Source: Prevotella sp.
GTDB lineage: Bacteria > Bacteroidota > Bacteroidia > Bacteroidales > Bacteroidaceae
Reading direction: 5' to 3'
NCBI GenBank assembly: GCA_017645645.1
Contig: JAGCOB010000005.1
Span: 1 to 42,737 of the forward strand
DNA: 42,737 nucleotides
This document shows, piece by piece, positions 42,237 through 42,737 of the stretch. The notes beneath the pieces were generated by a model, which ran no database searches, was not told where the DNA came from, and was given only the letters and a program-made list of their open reading frames with translations. Position 1 is the first letter of the stretch. Every line of letters begins with the position of its first letter. Made by a program: the position numbers and the translations under genes.

Positions 42237-42496
42237 CTGTAATCTTCTTCTTTTGTGTGTGAAATAGTTGTGATAAACGAGAGACAAACAGGATCAAGCG
42301 TCCTCATCAACTTACATTCTTCGACGATTTTGTCAAGACCGTAATATTGGTTAATGAGTCTCCAATCACTCATCTGTCCATGCTCTAATACTCGTTGAAT
42401 GATATAGGCAGAATGCTCATCCATCGACAATACCGATGAATCTGAATCCCAGAAGAGATTGGGTGAAAACTTGCTAATACATTCTTGACTACTCAT
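42191..42496 (-). CDS. DUF6922-type antitoxin of the AbiEii pair
   Basis: A 101-residue protein with the pattern of the Bacteroidota DUF6922 family that regularly precedes AbiEii toxins: FSPNLFWDSDSSVLSMDEH, AYIIQRVLEHGQMSDWRLIN, YYGLDKIVEEC and LDPVCLSFITTI. It probably binds DNA and represses its own operon while neutralising the toxin; this is known for the pairing only in outline. I start at the ATG at 42494-42496. The 3' end overlaps the toxin gene by 46 bases, indicating coupled translation. Confidence 0.8.
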   Translation of the reverse strand: MSSQECISKFSPNLFWDSDSSVLSMDEHSAYIIQRVLEHGQMSDWRLINQYYGLDKIVEECKLMRTLDPVCLSFITTISHTKEEDYRCYHFRQSFPTPWNS

Positions 42497-42516
42497 TGTT
42501 TCTTCATCTTTGACTG

Positions 42517-42547
42517 CAAAAGTACAAAAAATATTTGATTTCACAAA
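42517..42547 (-). promoter_or_regulatory. Promoter of the toxin-antitoxin operon
   Basis: TTTG (42544-42547, minus strand), 19 bases, TACTTTTG (42517-42524), 20 bases before the antitoxin ATG. The 22 bases from 42516 to 42537 are identical to those at 41475-41496 in the Big2 promoter. Confidence 0.75.
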
Positions 42548-42606
42548 ATGTGTTACACAAAATGTTTTATCAGAGACATTTTATTCACGCATAACAGACC
42601 AGATAA

Positions 42607-42662
42607 GTCACAATCACAGATCACAAATCACAGTTATGACAAATGACAAATGACAGTTTGAC
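42607..42662. repeat. Eight-unit 7-bp repeat array
   Basis: Consecutive units GTCACAA, TCACAGA, TCACAAA, TCACAGT, TATGACA, AATGACA, AATGACA, GTTTGAC. The array switches midway from TCA-type to TGA-type units and runs into the short palindrome TTGACTGTCAA. It lies in non-coding DNA; the 190 bases from 42548 to the window end hold no gene I can see. Confidence 0.85.
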
Positions 42663-42690
42663 TGTCAACCAAAATCAGGAAAAAACAAGC

Positions 42691-42716
42691 GTCAATCTCA
42701 AATCTCAGATCTCAGT
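42691..42716. repeat. Second 7-bp repeat array
   Basis: Units GTCAATC, TCAAATC, TCAGATC and TCAGT follow each other just before the window end. Confidence 0.8.
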
Positions 42717-42737
42717 TTTTTATTACCGATTTTTACG

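Noticed and set aside
42607-42716. CRISPR array
   Set aside because: Units are only 7 bases with no spacers between them, and there are no cas genes.

Overview
The window looks like a chromosomal segment of a gut or oral Bacteroidota bacterium, most likely Prevotella/Segatella. Support: promoters of the Bacteroidota type (TTTG, 19-20 nt spacer, TAnnTTTG), a two-component-regulator-type propeller protein, DUF4230 and DUF4738 lipoproteins, surface proteins ending in a Prevotella-like C-terminal sorting-type domain, a menaquinone pathway, and an AbiEii toxin paired with a DUF6922-type antitoxin. No rRNA, tRNA, IS element or CRISPR array was seen.

Layout. 1-719: start of gap (minus, runs off the edge). 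941-3146: mscL and a SulP anion transporter (plus), separated by a hairpin terminator that overlaps the sulP promoter. 3143-5725: a propeller sensor without an output domain (minus). 5821-15193: one long minus-strand gene string, in transcription order ROK3, ROK2, ROK1, a hotdog thioesterase (probable menI), menF, menD, greA, menB, menC, menE. menE is split by a 7-bp tandem duplication. 15461-20358: lysS, gpsA, pgi and a HAD phosphatase (plus), a housekeeping string on sugar and glycerol phosphates. 20279-24910: a DUF4738 lipoprotein and a Ca2+-type P-ATPase (minus), then two DUF4230 proteins (plus). 24917-26299: an AGCS amino-acid:Na+ symporter.

26296-36426 is the most unusual block: a continuous minus-strand string of nine genes, in transcription order FHA protein, membrane Ser/Thr kinase, soluble non-RD Ser/Thr kinase, membrane PP2C phosphatase with coiled coil, membrane FHA protein, FHA-FHA-TM-trypsin protease, secreted WG-repeat protein, secreted protein of unknown function, and trmO. 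It reads as a complete phospho-signalling circuit (writers, eraser, readers) wired to a membrane-anchored protease. 36827-41333: two tandem copies of a unit made of a large secreted Big2-like surface protein and a 46-64-residue leaderless peptide. 41610-42496: AbiEii/DUF6922 toxin-antitoxin pair. The window ends in non-coding DNA made largely of 7-bp repeats.

A second theme runs across the window. Short arrays of degenerate 7-bp repeats, in which TGA or TCA recurs every seventh base, sit at gene starts and gene junctions and inside reading frames, mainly in the men operon. One of them is what breaks menE. A separate 9-bp repeat containing TCTAGA fills the whole pgi-HAD spacer.
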